Notes under the pieces: generated by a model
Told to the model about the DNA's origin: nothing
The model's input: the letters and a program-made list of their open reading frames with translations, nothing else
The model's database searches: none
Shown here: positions 1 to 8,621 of the stretch, piece by piece
How positions within the stretch are numbered: the first letter of the stretch is position 1
Layout: every line of letters begins with the position of its first letter
NCBI RefSeq assembly: GCF_004349235.1
Contig: NZ_SMKY01000050.1
Span: 1 to 40,831, forward strand
Reading direction: 5' to 3'
Origin: Actinomadura darangshiensis
GTDB taxonomy: Bacteria; Actinomycetota; Actinomycetes; Streptosporangiales; Streptosporangiaceae
Length of the DNA: 40,831 nt
Position numbers and translations under genes: made by a program

Positions 1-176
1 TTGAGATCGCCGTAGCACAGCGTCCGCAGGGGCGTTTCGCGGCCGCGGAGCCCGAACTGCCGGAAGGCCACGGCCGAGACCTGGTTAGCGGCGGTGTTGA
101 CTCGGTGCAGGGTGTCGGTCAGCGCCGTCGCCTGGTCGGGCGTCGGCAGCAGCTTCACCTGCACCACCAGCTTCAC
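1..176 (-). CDS. tnpB: IS200/IS605-type TnpB (OrfB), N-terminal fragment at window edge
   Basis: Reading the minus strand from GTG at 176 gives 58 codons that run off the left edge, beginning VKLVVQVKLLPTPDQATAL and continuing through NTAANQVSAVAF. This matches the usual N-terminus of actinobacterial TnpB/OrfB proteins, with the early V.VKLLPT motif followed by an N.AAN..S..AF stretch. TnpB is the RNA-guided nuclease carried by IS200/IS605 and related elements. The catalytic RuvC part and any reRNA lie outside the window, so neither the intactness of the element nor the presence of a TnpA can be judged. GTG 176 was chosen because the family sequence starts there; there is no ATG in this frame just upstream. 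Confidence 0.72.
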   Translation of the reverse strand, partial: MKLVVQVKLLPTPDQATALTDTLHRVNTAANQVSAVAFRQFGLRGRETPLRTLCYGDL

Positions 177-272
177 AGTACGTGACCATATCATTACACT
201 TCAAAGCGGGTCCGGAACCCGGCCCGGCGGCACTGACGCGCCGCGTAATCGGAGAAGCGATTCCTTCCAGCC

Positions 273-293
273 TGAAGGACTGAGACTCCTTCA
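273..293. repeat. Hairpin upstream of tnpB, possible IS left-end structure
   Basis: A 7-bp perfect inverted repeat, TGAAGGA and TCCTTCA, flanks the 7-base loop CTGAGAC, about 100 bases upstream of the tnpB start. IS200/IS605 elements carry subterminal hairpins recognised by their transposase, so this may belong to the element's left end. The 217 bases between tnpB and the next gene hold no coding region I can support. Confidence 0.35.
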
Positions 294-393
294 CGCACGG
301 TCCGGGGGAAAAGCACACGAGCGTAGGTGCTCCATCGTGGCGGACGAGTGACATTCCGCTACTTTTCCCCGATTTCTGACCCCGGCCCGGGTG

Positions 394-1050
394 TCAGGCG
401 GGGAGTGCCGACTCCAAGGCGCGGATCACCTGGGCGACGTGGCGGCGGGTCGCCTGCTCGGCGGCGGCCGTGTCGCCGGCCGCCAGCGCGTCCAGGATCT
501 CCGCGTGCTCGTCGAGGCTCGCCTCCGGCCTGCCCGGCACCGTTATGGTCACGTTCTGGCCCAGTTGCAGCTGGGCGCCGAGCAGGTCCGCGATCCCGAG
601 GAGCCTGCGGTTCGCCGAGCCCTGCCAGATCGCCGTGTGGAACGCCCGGTCCAGGTCGGCGTACCGCGTGACATCGCCGGCCGCCAGGGCCGCCCGCTGC
701 CCGGCCAGCGACGCGCCGAGCCGGTCCAGGAGCCCGGCCGGCCGGGTCCGGGCCACGTCGCGGGCGGCGAGCGCGTCCATCGCCGAGCGCAGCTCGTAGA
801 TGTCGCGCATGTCGGCGGCCGTCAGCTCCGCCACGAAGTACCCGGCGTGCTGGCGCCCCACCAGGAAGCCCTCGTGCTCCAGGATCGCCAGCGCGATCTT
901 GATCGGGGTCGGCGAGATGCCGAGCTTCTCGGCGAAGGGGCGCACGGTGACCCGCTGCCCCGGGCGCAGCCGCCGGGTCAGCACGGACTCGCGGACGGCG
1001 TCGTAGGCGGAGCGGACGAGATTGTCGCCGGTCTGCTCGCTCACCTGCAC
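394..1050 (-). CDS. GntR-family (FCD subfamily) transcriptional regulator
   Basis: A 218-residue protein with an N-terminal winged-helix GntR domain (about residues 10-75, including RPGQRVTVRPFAEKLGIS and the following TPIKIALAILEHEGF) and an all-helical C-terminal FCD ligand domain (about 85-210, with the DIYELRSAMDALAA helix). FCD proteins are usually repressors that respond to carboxylated metabolites, often the substrate of a neighbouring pathway. The GTG start at 1050 overlaps the end of the acylase gene by 10 bases; an in-frame GTG two codons later is an alternative. It is the last gene of the transporter/hydrolase operon and is its obvious candidate regulator. Palindromes with a shared GATC core before the two upstream genes are plausible targets. 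The family call is firm; the ligand is unknown. Confidence 0.9.
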   Translation of the reverse strand: MQVSEQTGDNLVRSAYDAVRESVLTRRLRPGQRVTVRPFAEKLGISPTPIKIALAILEHEGFLVGRQHAGYFVAELTAADMRDIYELRSAMDALAARDVARTRPAGLLDRLGASLAGQRAALAAGDVTRYADLDRAFHTAIWQGSANRRLLGIADLLGAQLQLGQNVTITVPGRPEASLDEHAEILDALAAGDTAAAEQATRRHVAQVIRALESALPA

Positions 1051-3236
1051 GGGTCGCCCTCCGGATGCATCGGGACGAGCGCGTGCCGCTGCCAGGCGCT
1101 CAGCTGGTCAGCGTAATGGGCCGAGGCGGGCCGGCCGGACGCTCCGCCGGGAACGACCCAACCGGATCCGGCCAGGTCCGCGAAGTCGAGCACCTGCCGG
1201 TACACCGACAGGTTGGTGATGCCGAACGGCGTGCCCGGCGTCCAGCCGTAGGCGCCGTTCTGGATCGTCTCGTTGTCGCCGCCGATCCCGGCCGAGGGCG
1301 GGTCGAGCTCGGTGCCGGCCACGGGGTGCAGGGGATGCCGGGCGGCAGTACGGTGCACCTCGCCCCACGGCTTCCACCCGGCCTCCCCGGCCTGCCGCCA
1401 GGCGGCGGCGAGCGCCTCCGCGAGCAGCTCGTCCGGCAACCGCCGGGCGGGCCACTCGCCGTCGCGCGGCCAGGTCAGGGACGCGAACCAGCGGCGCAGC
1501 ACGACCGGCGTTCCGGGCAGGCCGGACGCCATCAGCCACGCCCGGGTGCCGGAGCCGAACTCGCGGTCGAGCAGCCGGCGCGCCACCTCCCGCCGGAAGC
1601 CCGCGTGCACCAGGCCGACGGTGCCGCCGGGTCCGAGGTCTCCCTTGCCCGTGGCGAGCAGGAGGCGTGCCTCCTCGGCGTCCCCTTCGAACGGTCCTCG
1701 TTCGTCCAGCAGCCGCCCCCACCGCCTGGCCGCGACCGACACGGTGTCGCCCTGCCAGGCGCGCATGTCGGCGGCCGTGGCCGGGCCCGCCTCCGCCGCC
1801 AGCTCGTGGATGCGCTCCACCCGGTAGCAGTCGTTGAGCGCGTGCGAGACGAACGGCCGGTCGGCGGCGGTCACGGTGTTGTTGGCCGTGACGAACAGCC
1901 CTTCGGGCGGGTCCTCGCCGCGCGGCATCGCGGAGAAGGGCACCAGGCCCGTCCACTGGTGCTCGCGCCGCCATCCGGGCACCGGCACCTGGGTCGCGGC
2001 GAGGCTCGCGCGCTCGGGCAGCGTCCCGCGCAGCAGGTAGCCGATGTGCCCGGACGTGTCGGCGGCGACGATGTTGTTGAGCGGGTCGATCCAGCCGTCC
2101 TGCGCGTCGAGCAGGTCGCCCACACTGCTCGCGAGCAGCATCCGGCGCAGGACGCCGAACTGCTCGCACGGCCGGTCGGTGGCCGTCCAGCGCAGGGACA
2201 GGGCCATGCCGGTGGCGGGATCGCCGTGCACGACCGGGCCGTTCGGGGTCAGGTGGCAGGGTTCGAGGTGGTCTTCGGCACCGCGGACGACGATGCGCTC
2301 CTCGCGTACGTCCACGGGGGCCCAGCCGTCCGGGGTGCGCACCTCGCCACCACCGCTGCCACCGCGGAACCGCTCGACGAACAGGTCCTGGGCGTCGCCC
2401 GCCGCGTTCGTGATCGCCCAGCCCACCTGCCCGTTGTGGCCGAAGTGCGGGAAGCCGGGGAGCCCCGGGAAGGTGCCCCCGGCGACCGTGAACTCGGGGC
2501 AGCGCAGCCGCGCCTGCCAGTAGGCGTTCGGCGCGTCCAATGCGCGGTGCGAGTCGTTGACCAGCAGCGGCTTCCCGGTGGCGGTGCGGTCCGGGCCGAG
2601 CACCCAGGCGTTCGAGCCGCCCTCGGCCTCGGCGAGGAACCCGAGGTGCTCGGCCGCCGCCTCCACGTCGGCGCGGGCCGCTTCGAGCAGCCGGGCGCGC
2701 GGGTCGCCGTCCGGGATCCGGTCCAGCGGCGGCACCGTGACCCGCATGCCCGGCAGCGGCCGGGGGTCCAGCTTCGCGGCCGCCGCCGCGCCCGCGGTCG
2801 CGCGCAGCACCGCCCTGGCGATCTTGTACTGCCACACGCCCATCAGCACGTGCCGGATCTTGAACGCCAGGACGGAGTCCACCGGCGTCCAGCCCTGCCA
2901 GGACGTGCCGGCGTGCTCGAACTCGTCCGGGAGGCCGTGCTCGGCGACGTGGGCGTTCACGCCCGCCGCGTACCGGTCGAACGTGCGCCGGGTGCGGTCG
3001 TCCATCGCGGCGACGTCCCGCTCGGCGGCGTCGGTGAGCCGCAGGCGGCGGGCGAGCCGGTCCGCGGGCAGCGCGGACGGTCCCACGACCTCCGCCCACC
3101 GGCCGCTCGCGCGCCGCCGGTCGTACTCCATCTGCATCAGGCGGTCCTCGGCGCAGGCGCGGCCCAGCTCGAACCATGCCTCGTCCTCCGTCGGCGCCAC
3201 CACCGACGGGATGCCGTACGCGTCGCGGGTGATCAC
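1041..3236 (-). CDS. Penicillin acylase (amidase)-family Ntn hydrolase, apparently cytoplasmic
   Basis: About 731 residues. The family hydrolyses amide bonds (penicillins, N-acyl homoserine lactones, other N-acyl compounds) after autocatalytic cleavage into alpha and beta chains. The N-terminal segment ITRDAYGIPSVVA is the typical family start. The cleavage motif GGSNAW is at about 206-211, so Ser208 would become the N-terminal nucleophile of the beta chain. A GG.FPGLPGFPHFGHNG.VGW block and DNETIQNG near the C-terminus also fit the family. The GTG start at 3236 overlaps the preceding ATPase stop as GTGA. A longer reading upstream has composition unlike protein and overlaps the ATPase gene. 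There is no signal peptide, whereas many family members are secreted or periplasmic, so the substrate is probably imported by the ABC system encoded in the same operon. Substrate unknown. Confidence 0.9.
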   Translation of the reverse strand: MITRDAYGIPSVVAPTEDEAWFELGRACAEDRLMQMEYDRRRASGRWAEVVGPSALPADRLARRLRLTDAAERDVAAMDDRTRRTFDRYAAGVNAHVAEHGLPDEFEHAGTSWQGWTPVDSVLAFKIRHVLMGVWQYKIARAVLRATAGAAAAAKLDPRPLPGMRVTVPPLDRIPDGDPRARLLEAARADVEAAAEHLGFLAEAEGGSNAWVLGPDRTATGKPLLVNDSHRALDAPNAYWQARLRCPEFTVAGGTFPGLPGFPHFGHNGQVGWAITNAAGDAQDLFVERFRGGSGGGEVRTPDGWAPVDVREERIVVRGAEDHLEPCHLTPNGPVVHGDPATGMALSLRWTATDRPCEQFGVLRRMLLASSVGDLLDAQDGWIDPLNNIVAADTSGHIGYLLRGTLPERASLAATQVPVPGWRREHQWTGLVPFSAMPRGEDPPEGLFVTANNTVTAADRPFVSHALNDCYRVERIHELAAEAGPATAADMRAWQGDTVSVAARRWGRLLDERGPFEGDAEEARLLLATGKGDLGPGGTVGLVHAGFRREVARRLLDREFGSGTRAWLMASGLPGTPVVLRRWFASLTWPRDGEWPARRLPDELLAEALAAAWRQAGEAGWKPWGEVHRTAARHPLHPVAGTELDPPSAGIGGDNETIQNGAYGWTPGTPFGITNLSVYRQVLDFADLAGSGWVVPGGASGRPASAHYADQLSAWQRHALVPMHPEGDPCR

Positions 3237-4188
3237 GCGGGGACCGCCTCGGCCGTCTCGGCGTAGTGGCAGGCCGCGGACCGTCCCCCGGGCAGCGGGC
3301 GCAGCTTCGGGTCCTCGGTCCGGCACCGGTCGGTCGCCAGCGGGCAGCGCGGGGCGAACGCGCAGCCGGTGCGCTCCGCCAGCGCCCCGCCCGCCTCGCC
3401 GAGCCGCTGCAGCGGGGCTCGGTTCTCCCGCACCCGGGGACGGGGCGCGGCGGCCAGCAGCAGCTGCGTGTAGGGATGCCGCGGGTCCGCGAACAGCTCC
3501 GCGGTGTCGCCCTCCTCGACGATCCTGCCCAGGTACATCACCGCGACCCGGTGCGCCAGGTGCCGCACCAGCGCGAGGTCGTGGCTGATGAACAGGTACG
3601 TCAGGCCGCGCTCGTCCTGGAGGCGCCGCAGCAGGTTCACCACCTGCGCCTGCACCGAGACGTCCAGCGCGGACACCGGCTCGTCGCACACCAGGAACTC
3701 CGGCTCCAGCGCGATGGCCCGCGCGATCGCGACGCGCTGGCGCTGGCCGCCGGACAGCTCGTGCGGGTAGCGGCCGGCGAGGTCGGGGGAGAGCGTGACC
3801 GTCTTCAGCAGCTCCCGCACCTTCGCCTTGGCGTCGCCCTCGACCCGGTGGACGCGCAGCGGCTCCGCGATGATCTGCCCGACGGTCATCCGCCCGTTGA
3901 GGGAGTCGTACGGGTCCTGGAACACCGGCTGCATCCGGCGCCGCAGCGCCCGCAGCCCGCGCTTGCCCAGCGCGTGCACGGACTCCCCGCCGACCTCGAC
4001 CGTGCCCTCGTCGGGACGCTCCAGCCCCAGCAGCAGCCGCCCCGTCGTCGACTTGCCGCAGCCGGACTCGCCCACCAGCGCCAGCGCGGTGCCCTGCTCG
4101 ATGCGGAGCCCGGCGCCGTCCACGGCCGCGACCGTGCCGCCCCGTACCGCGTACCGCTTGACCAGTCCTTCGGCGACCACCAGTTCAC

Positions 4189-4192
<4 letters not shown>
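3233..4192 (-). CDS. Oligopeptide/dipeptide ABC transporter ATPase (OppF/DppF type)
   Basis: A 319-residue ATPase that powers import of peptides or similar solutes. Walker A is GESGCGKS at about 41-48, the signature is LSGGQRQRV, and Walker B is followed by DEPVSALDVSVQAQ. The C-terminal oligopeptide-transporter extension has the spaced cysteines GCAFAPRCPLA...C...C typical of OppD/OppF. The ATG at 4192 overlaps the stop of the OppD-type gene as ATGA, and its own stop overlaps the acylase GTG. This implies translational coupling through transporter and hydrolase. It pairs with the ATPase just upstream, as the Dpp/Opp systems use two different ATPases. Confidence 0.93.
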
Positions 4193-5149
<957 letters not shown>

Positions 5150-5157
<8 letters not shown>

Positions 5158-6016
5158 GGTCCGGCCTGCCCAGGTCGTCGAGGGAGATGTCGAAGCCGTC
5201 GAGGGAGATGCCGGAGCCGCCGGCCCGCTCGCGGTGGTGCTCGGCGAGCGCGCCGGCGGTGGCCGTGCACAGCGCGGGATCCGCGACGACGGGGGCGAGC
5301 AGGGATTCCAGCGCGTCCACCCGCGCCGGCCGCCCGGACAGCCACGGATGCACGGTGATCATGCACAGGCTGCCGTGCCGCCCGGCGGCCTCGATCTCGG
5401 CGGCCCAGCCGCCCCGCAGCGCGGGCGCCGTCGCGGGCGGGCGCGGGTCGCCGCCGACGTAGCGGTAGTAGGGCGCGTCGTCGGTCGCCCAGTCCACCGG
5501 CACCTCGACCAGGCCGTCCACGAGGTAGGGACGGTCGTCGCCCATCAGCGAGCTGTCGTAGCCGATGCCCAGCTCGTGCAGCACGCCGAAGATCGTCTGG
5601 TTCATGTCCCAGCTCGGCGACCGGTACCCGGCCGGACGGACGCCGGAGATGCCGGCGAGCGTGTCGGCCGCCCTGCCGAGGGTCCGCGCGAGATCGGACC
5701 GGTCGAGCGTGGTCGGCGGCTCGTGGCACCAGCCGTGCAGGGCGAGTTCGTGGCCGCGCTCGGCGATCTCGCGGACCTGCCAGGGATAGCGGTCGGCGAT
5801 CCAGCCGGGCACGAACACCGTCGCCCGCAGGTCCAGGTTGTCCATCATGGACAGCAGGTTCGCCAGGCCGCGCCGCGGACCGTACCGGCGCTGCTCCAGC
5901 TCGCCCACGGCCTCGCCCGGCTGGTTCCTGGTGCGCCACAGGTGCGGCGACTCACCGTCGAAGTCGATGGTGAAGCACACGGCCGCGCGTGCGCCCGCGG
6001 GCCAGGGGTAGCTCAT
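5150..6016 (-). CDS. Polysaccharide deacetylase-fold hydrolase (NodB/PuuE/imidase-like)
   Basis: A 288-residue protein of the carbohydrate-esterase-4/NodB fold. The first metal motif is TIDFDGE (Asp18 and Asp20), the second HGWCHE (His94 and His98), the RSPSW motif replaces the usual RxPY, and ITVHPW provides the late histidine. The IDFDGE form with YDSSLM and the .DRPY segment is more like the cyclic imide hydrolase/PuuE-type allantoinase branch than chitin or peptidoglycan deacetylases; that comparison is from memory of family motifs. There is no signal peptide or membrane anchor, which also argues against a cell-wall role. The ATG overlaps the SDR stop (ATGA). The last residues contain a tandem 7-residue repeat (ISLDGFD, ISLDDLG). 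Probable job: hydrolysing an amide, imide or N-acyl group of an imported compound. Confidence 0.8.
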
Positions 6017-6789
6017 GGCGTGCCTTTCGCCGGGGTGAAGTCGCCCGCCGTCCGGCCGCCGTCCACGTCCAGGGTCGTGCCGGTGACGAACGACGCCGCG
6101 CTCGAACACAGCCAGAGGATCGCCGACGGCGCGTCCCCCGGGCCCGAGGTGCGGTGCAGCGGGATCGCGGCGGTCATCTTCGCGACATGCTCCGCGGGCA
6201 GGGCGCTGACCTCGCTGCCCGGCGCGAACCCGGGGCCGACGGCGTTGACCCGGATGCCCGCCTCGCCGCTCTCCAGCGCGAGCCAGCGGGTCAGCATCTC
6301 CAGCGCCGCCTTGGTCGCCGAGTACACGCCGCCGGTGCGGGTGGGACGCTTCGCCGCGCCCGAGGAGAGGTTCACGACGCTCCCGGCCGCCCCGGCCGCG
6401 GTCATCGTGCCGATCACGTGCCGGGCGAGCTGGTACGGCGCGATGACGTTGACGTCGAACAGCCGCTCCACCTCGGCCCGCTCCGTCTCGGGCAGCGGGG
6501 TGCGCGGATAGATGCCCGCGTTGTTGACCAGGATGTCGGCGGTGGGCCAGCGGGCGTCGATCGCCTCGGTCAGGGCCGTCACGCCGTCCCCGGTGGACAG
6601 GTCGGCGGGGACGGCGTGCGCGTCCAGCCGTCCCGCCAGCTCGGCCACGGCGCCCGGCCGGCCGTCGGTCAGCAGCAGGTCGGCGCCCTCGGCGGCGAAC
6701 GCCTCCGCGGTCCAGGTGCCGATGACGCCCGCCGCCCCGGTGATCACCACCCGCTTGCCGGCGAACTCGCCGCGATAGTCCGGAATCAT
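6013..6789 (-). CDS. Short-chain dehydrogenase/reductase (SDR)
   Basis: A 258-residue classical SDR. The cofactor motif TGAAGVIG is at about 17-24, NNAG follows in ILVNNAGIYPRTP, and the catalytic YSATK is preceded by VVNLSSGAA with the partner serine. Acidic residues after the second strand (LLLTDGRPG) suggest NAD rather than NADP preference, which is an inference. The ATG at 6789 overlaps the DppC-type permease stop and its stop overlaps the deacetylase ATG, so it is embedded inside an ABC transporter operon. It probably oxidises a hydroxyl or reduces a ketone of the imported substrate or its breakdown product. Substrate cannot be told from sequence. Confidence 0.9.
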   Translation of the reverse strand: MIPDYRGEFAGKRVVITGAAGVIGTWTAEAFAAEGADLLLTDGRPGAVAELAGRLDAHAVPADLSTGDGVTALTEAIDARWPTADILVNNAGIYPRTPLPETERAEVERLFDVNVIAPYQLARHVIGTMTAAGAAGSVVNLSSGAAKRPTRTGGVYSATKAALEMLTRWLALESGEAGIRVNAVGPGFAPGSEVSALPAEHVAKMTAAIPLHRTSGPGDAPSAILWLCSSAASFVTGTTLDVDGGRTAGDFTPAKGTP

Positions 6790-7646
6790 GCCGGTTGCCT
6801 CCGTGCCTGCCGCCGCGTTCCGCGGCGGGCTTTCGGTATCTCGGTGCGTTTTGCCGGGTCCAGCCGGTCGCGCGCGGCGTCGCCGAGCAGGTTCGCCGCG
6901 AGGACCAGGACGAACAGTGCGATGCCGGGGAAGGCCGCCAGCCACCACGCCGAGGCGATGTACTGCTGCCCGTCCGACAGGATCGAGCCCCACGACGCGG
7001 TCGGCGGCTGCACGCCCAGCCCGAGGAACGACAGCGACGCCTCGTAGATGACCATCAGCCCGAGTTCCAGCGTGCCGACCACGATCGCCACCGGCAGCAC
7101 CTCCGGCAGGACGTGCCGCAGCACGATCCACCACGCGGGCGCGCCGGTCGCGGTGGCGGCCGTGACGAACCCCCTGCCGCGCGCCTGCAGCGTCGCGGAG
7201 TGCGCGACCCGCGCGTAGCGCGGCCAGCGCACCAGCGCGAGGCAGACCACCACGTTCAGCAGGCTCGGCCCGAGGACCGCCACGACGAGGATCGCCAGCA
7301 GGAAGAACGGGACCGACAGCACGACGTCGACCAGCCGCATGATGACCGCGCCGATCCGGCCGCCGCGCCAGCCCGCGATGACGCCGACCGCGACGCCGAA
7401 GACGCCGCCGGTCAGCACCGCGCCCGCGGCGACGAGCAGCGAGATCCGGGTGCCGAAGATGACGCGGGAGAGCACGTCGCGGCCCAGCGCGTCGGTGCCG
7501 AGCAGATGGCCGCCGCCCGGTGGCAGCAGCCGCCGCGCCAGCGTGACCGCGTTCGGGTCGTCCGGTGCCAGCAGCGGCGCGAAGACCGCCGCGACCACGT
7601 ACATCACCAGCACCGCCAGCGGGATGAGCATCGTTCGCCGGTTCAC
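6786..7646 (-). CDS. Dipeptide/oligopeptide ABC transporter permease (DppC/OppC type)
   Basis: A 286-residue inner-membrane permease. It has an N-terminal membrane helix (LIPLAVLVMYVVAAVFAPLL), the family segment HLLGTDALGRDVLSRVIFGTRIS, then several hydrophobic helices. The EAA loop is visible around ATATGAPAWWIVLRHVLPE, and YEASLSFLGLGVQPP with a C-terminal basic tail completes the family pattern. The GTG start at 7646 overlaps the DppB-type stop. The length is normal for the family. It forms the channel with the DppB-type partner. Confidence 0.93.
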   Translation of the reverse strand: MNRRTMLIPLAVLVMYVVAAVFAPLLAPDDPNAVTLARRLLPPGGGHLLGTDALGRDVLSRVIFGTRISLLVAAGAVLTGGVFGVAVGVIAGWRGGRIGAVIMRLVDVVLSVPFFLLAILVVAVLGPSLLNVVVCLALVRWPRYARVAHSATLQARGRGFVTAATATGAPAWWIVLRHVLPEVLPVAIVVGTLELGLMVIYEASLSFLGLGVQPPTASWGSILSDGQQYIASAWWLAAFPGIALFVLVLAANLLGDAARDRLDPAKRTEIPKARRGTRRQARRQPA

Positions 7647-8620
7647 GCCGCACCTCCGACCGTCACGCGCCGGTCGATCACGCCGTAGAGCAGATCGGTC
7701 AGCAGGTTGATCCCGATATAGACGGCGGACGCGAACACCACGATCGCCTGCACGACGGGGAAGTCGCGCGCGGACACCGACTGGATGGTCAGCTGGCCGA
7801 GCCCCGGCCAGGCGAAGATCACCTCGGTGACCACCGCGCCGCCGAGCAGGTTCGCCAGCTCCAGGCCGGCCACGGTCAGGACGGGGATCGCGCTGTTGCG
7901 CGCCAGGTGGCGCAGCACGATCCGGCCGGTACCCGCGCCCTTCGCCCGGGCCGTCCGCACGTAGTCCCGCGACAGCTGCTCCAGGACCGACCCCCTGGTC
8001 ACCCGGGCGATCGCCGCGGCCGACAGGGAGGCGAGCGTGACGCTCGGCAGCAGCAGCGACAGCGGCCCGTCGTAGCCGGTGGACGGCAGCCAGCGCAGGC
8101 CCACCGAGAACACCAGGATCAGCAGCAGGCCCGTCCAGAACGCCGGCATCGCCTGCCCGACCAGGACGACCGGCATCAGCGCCCGCTCCTGCCAGCGACC
8201 GCGTTTCAGCGCGGTGACCACGCCGACCGTCACCCCGAAGACGATCGACAGGAGCAGCGCCGCGACGGCGAGGTTCGCGGTGTAGGGCAGCCGTTCGGCG
8301 ATGAGCTCGGTCGCGGGCCGGTTCTGCACGTAGGAGAAGCCGAGATCGCCGTGCACCGCGCCGCCGAGGAACGACAGGTACTGCCGCCACAGCGGATCGG
8401 TGAGGCCCAGCTGCTCGCGCACGCGCTCGATGTCCGCGGCGCTCGCGCCCTCCGGCACCAGCAGCCGGGCCGGGTCCCCGGACAGGCGCAGCGCGAAGAA
8501 GACGATCGTCGTCACACCGAACAGCGCGAGGACGGCCTGACCGAGGCGGCCCGCGAGGTAGCGGGGACCGGCCGGGAGGGCGCGGACCCGCCGCCGCGCG
8601 CTGATCGCGATGGCCGCCAT
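7643..8620 (-). CDS. Dipeptide/oligopeptide ABC transporter permease (DppB/OppB type)
   Basis: A 325-residue permease with the family features in order: an N-terminal helix with VLALFGVTTIVFFALRLSGDP, the conserved REQLGLTDPLWRQYLSFL segment, GDLGFSY, several membrane helices, the EAA-like loop DYVRTARAKGAGTGRIVLRH, and a GLGQLTIQSVSARDFPVVQA C-terminal block. The ATG at 8620 follows the binding-protein stop by one base. It is the channel half paired with the DppC-type protein encoded next. Confidence 0.93.
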   Translation of the reverse strand: MAAIAISARRRVRALPAGPRYLAGRLGQAVLALFGVTTIVFFALRLSGDPARLLVPEGASAADIERVREQLGLTDPLWRQYLSFLGGAVHGDLGFSYVQNRPATELIAERLPYTANLAVAALLLSIVFGVTVGVVTALKRGRWQERALMPVVLVGQAMPAFWTGLLLILVFSVGLRWLPSTGYDGPLSLLLPSVTLASLSAAAIARVTRGSVLEQLSRDYVRTARAKGAGTGRIVLRHLARNSAIPVLTVAGLELANLLGGAVVTEVIFAWPGLGQLTIQSVSARDFPVVQAIVVFASAVYIGINLLTDLLYGVIDRRVTVGGAA

Positions 8621-8621
8621 C

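Noticed and set aside
1065..3266. Long plus-strand open frame opposite the acylase
   Set aside because: Typical antisense shadow of a high-GC gene; no domain and biased composition.
3237..3689. Upstream extension of the acylase reading frame (about 150 extra residues)
   Set aside because: It overlaps the OppF-type ATPase gene, is Arg/Gly/Ala-rich shadow sequence, and the family start ITRDAYGIPS fits GTG 3236.
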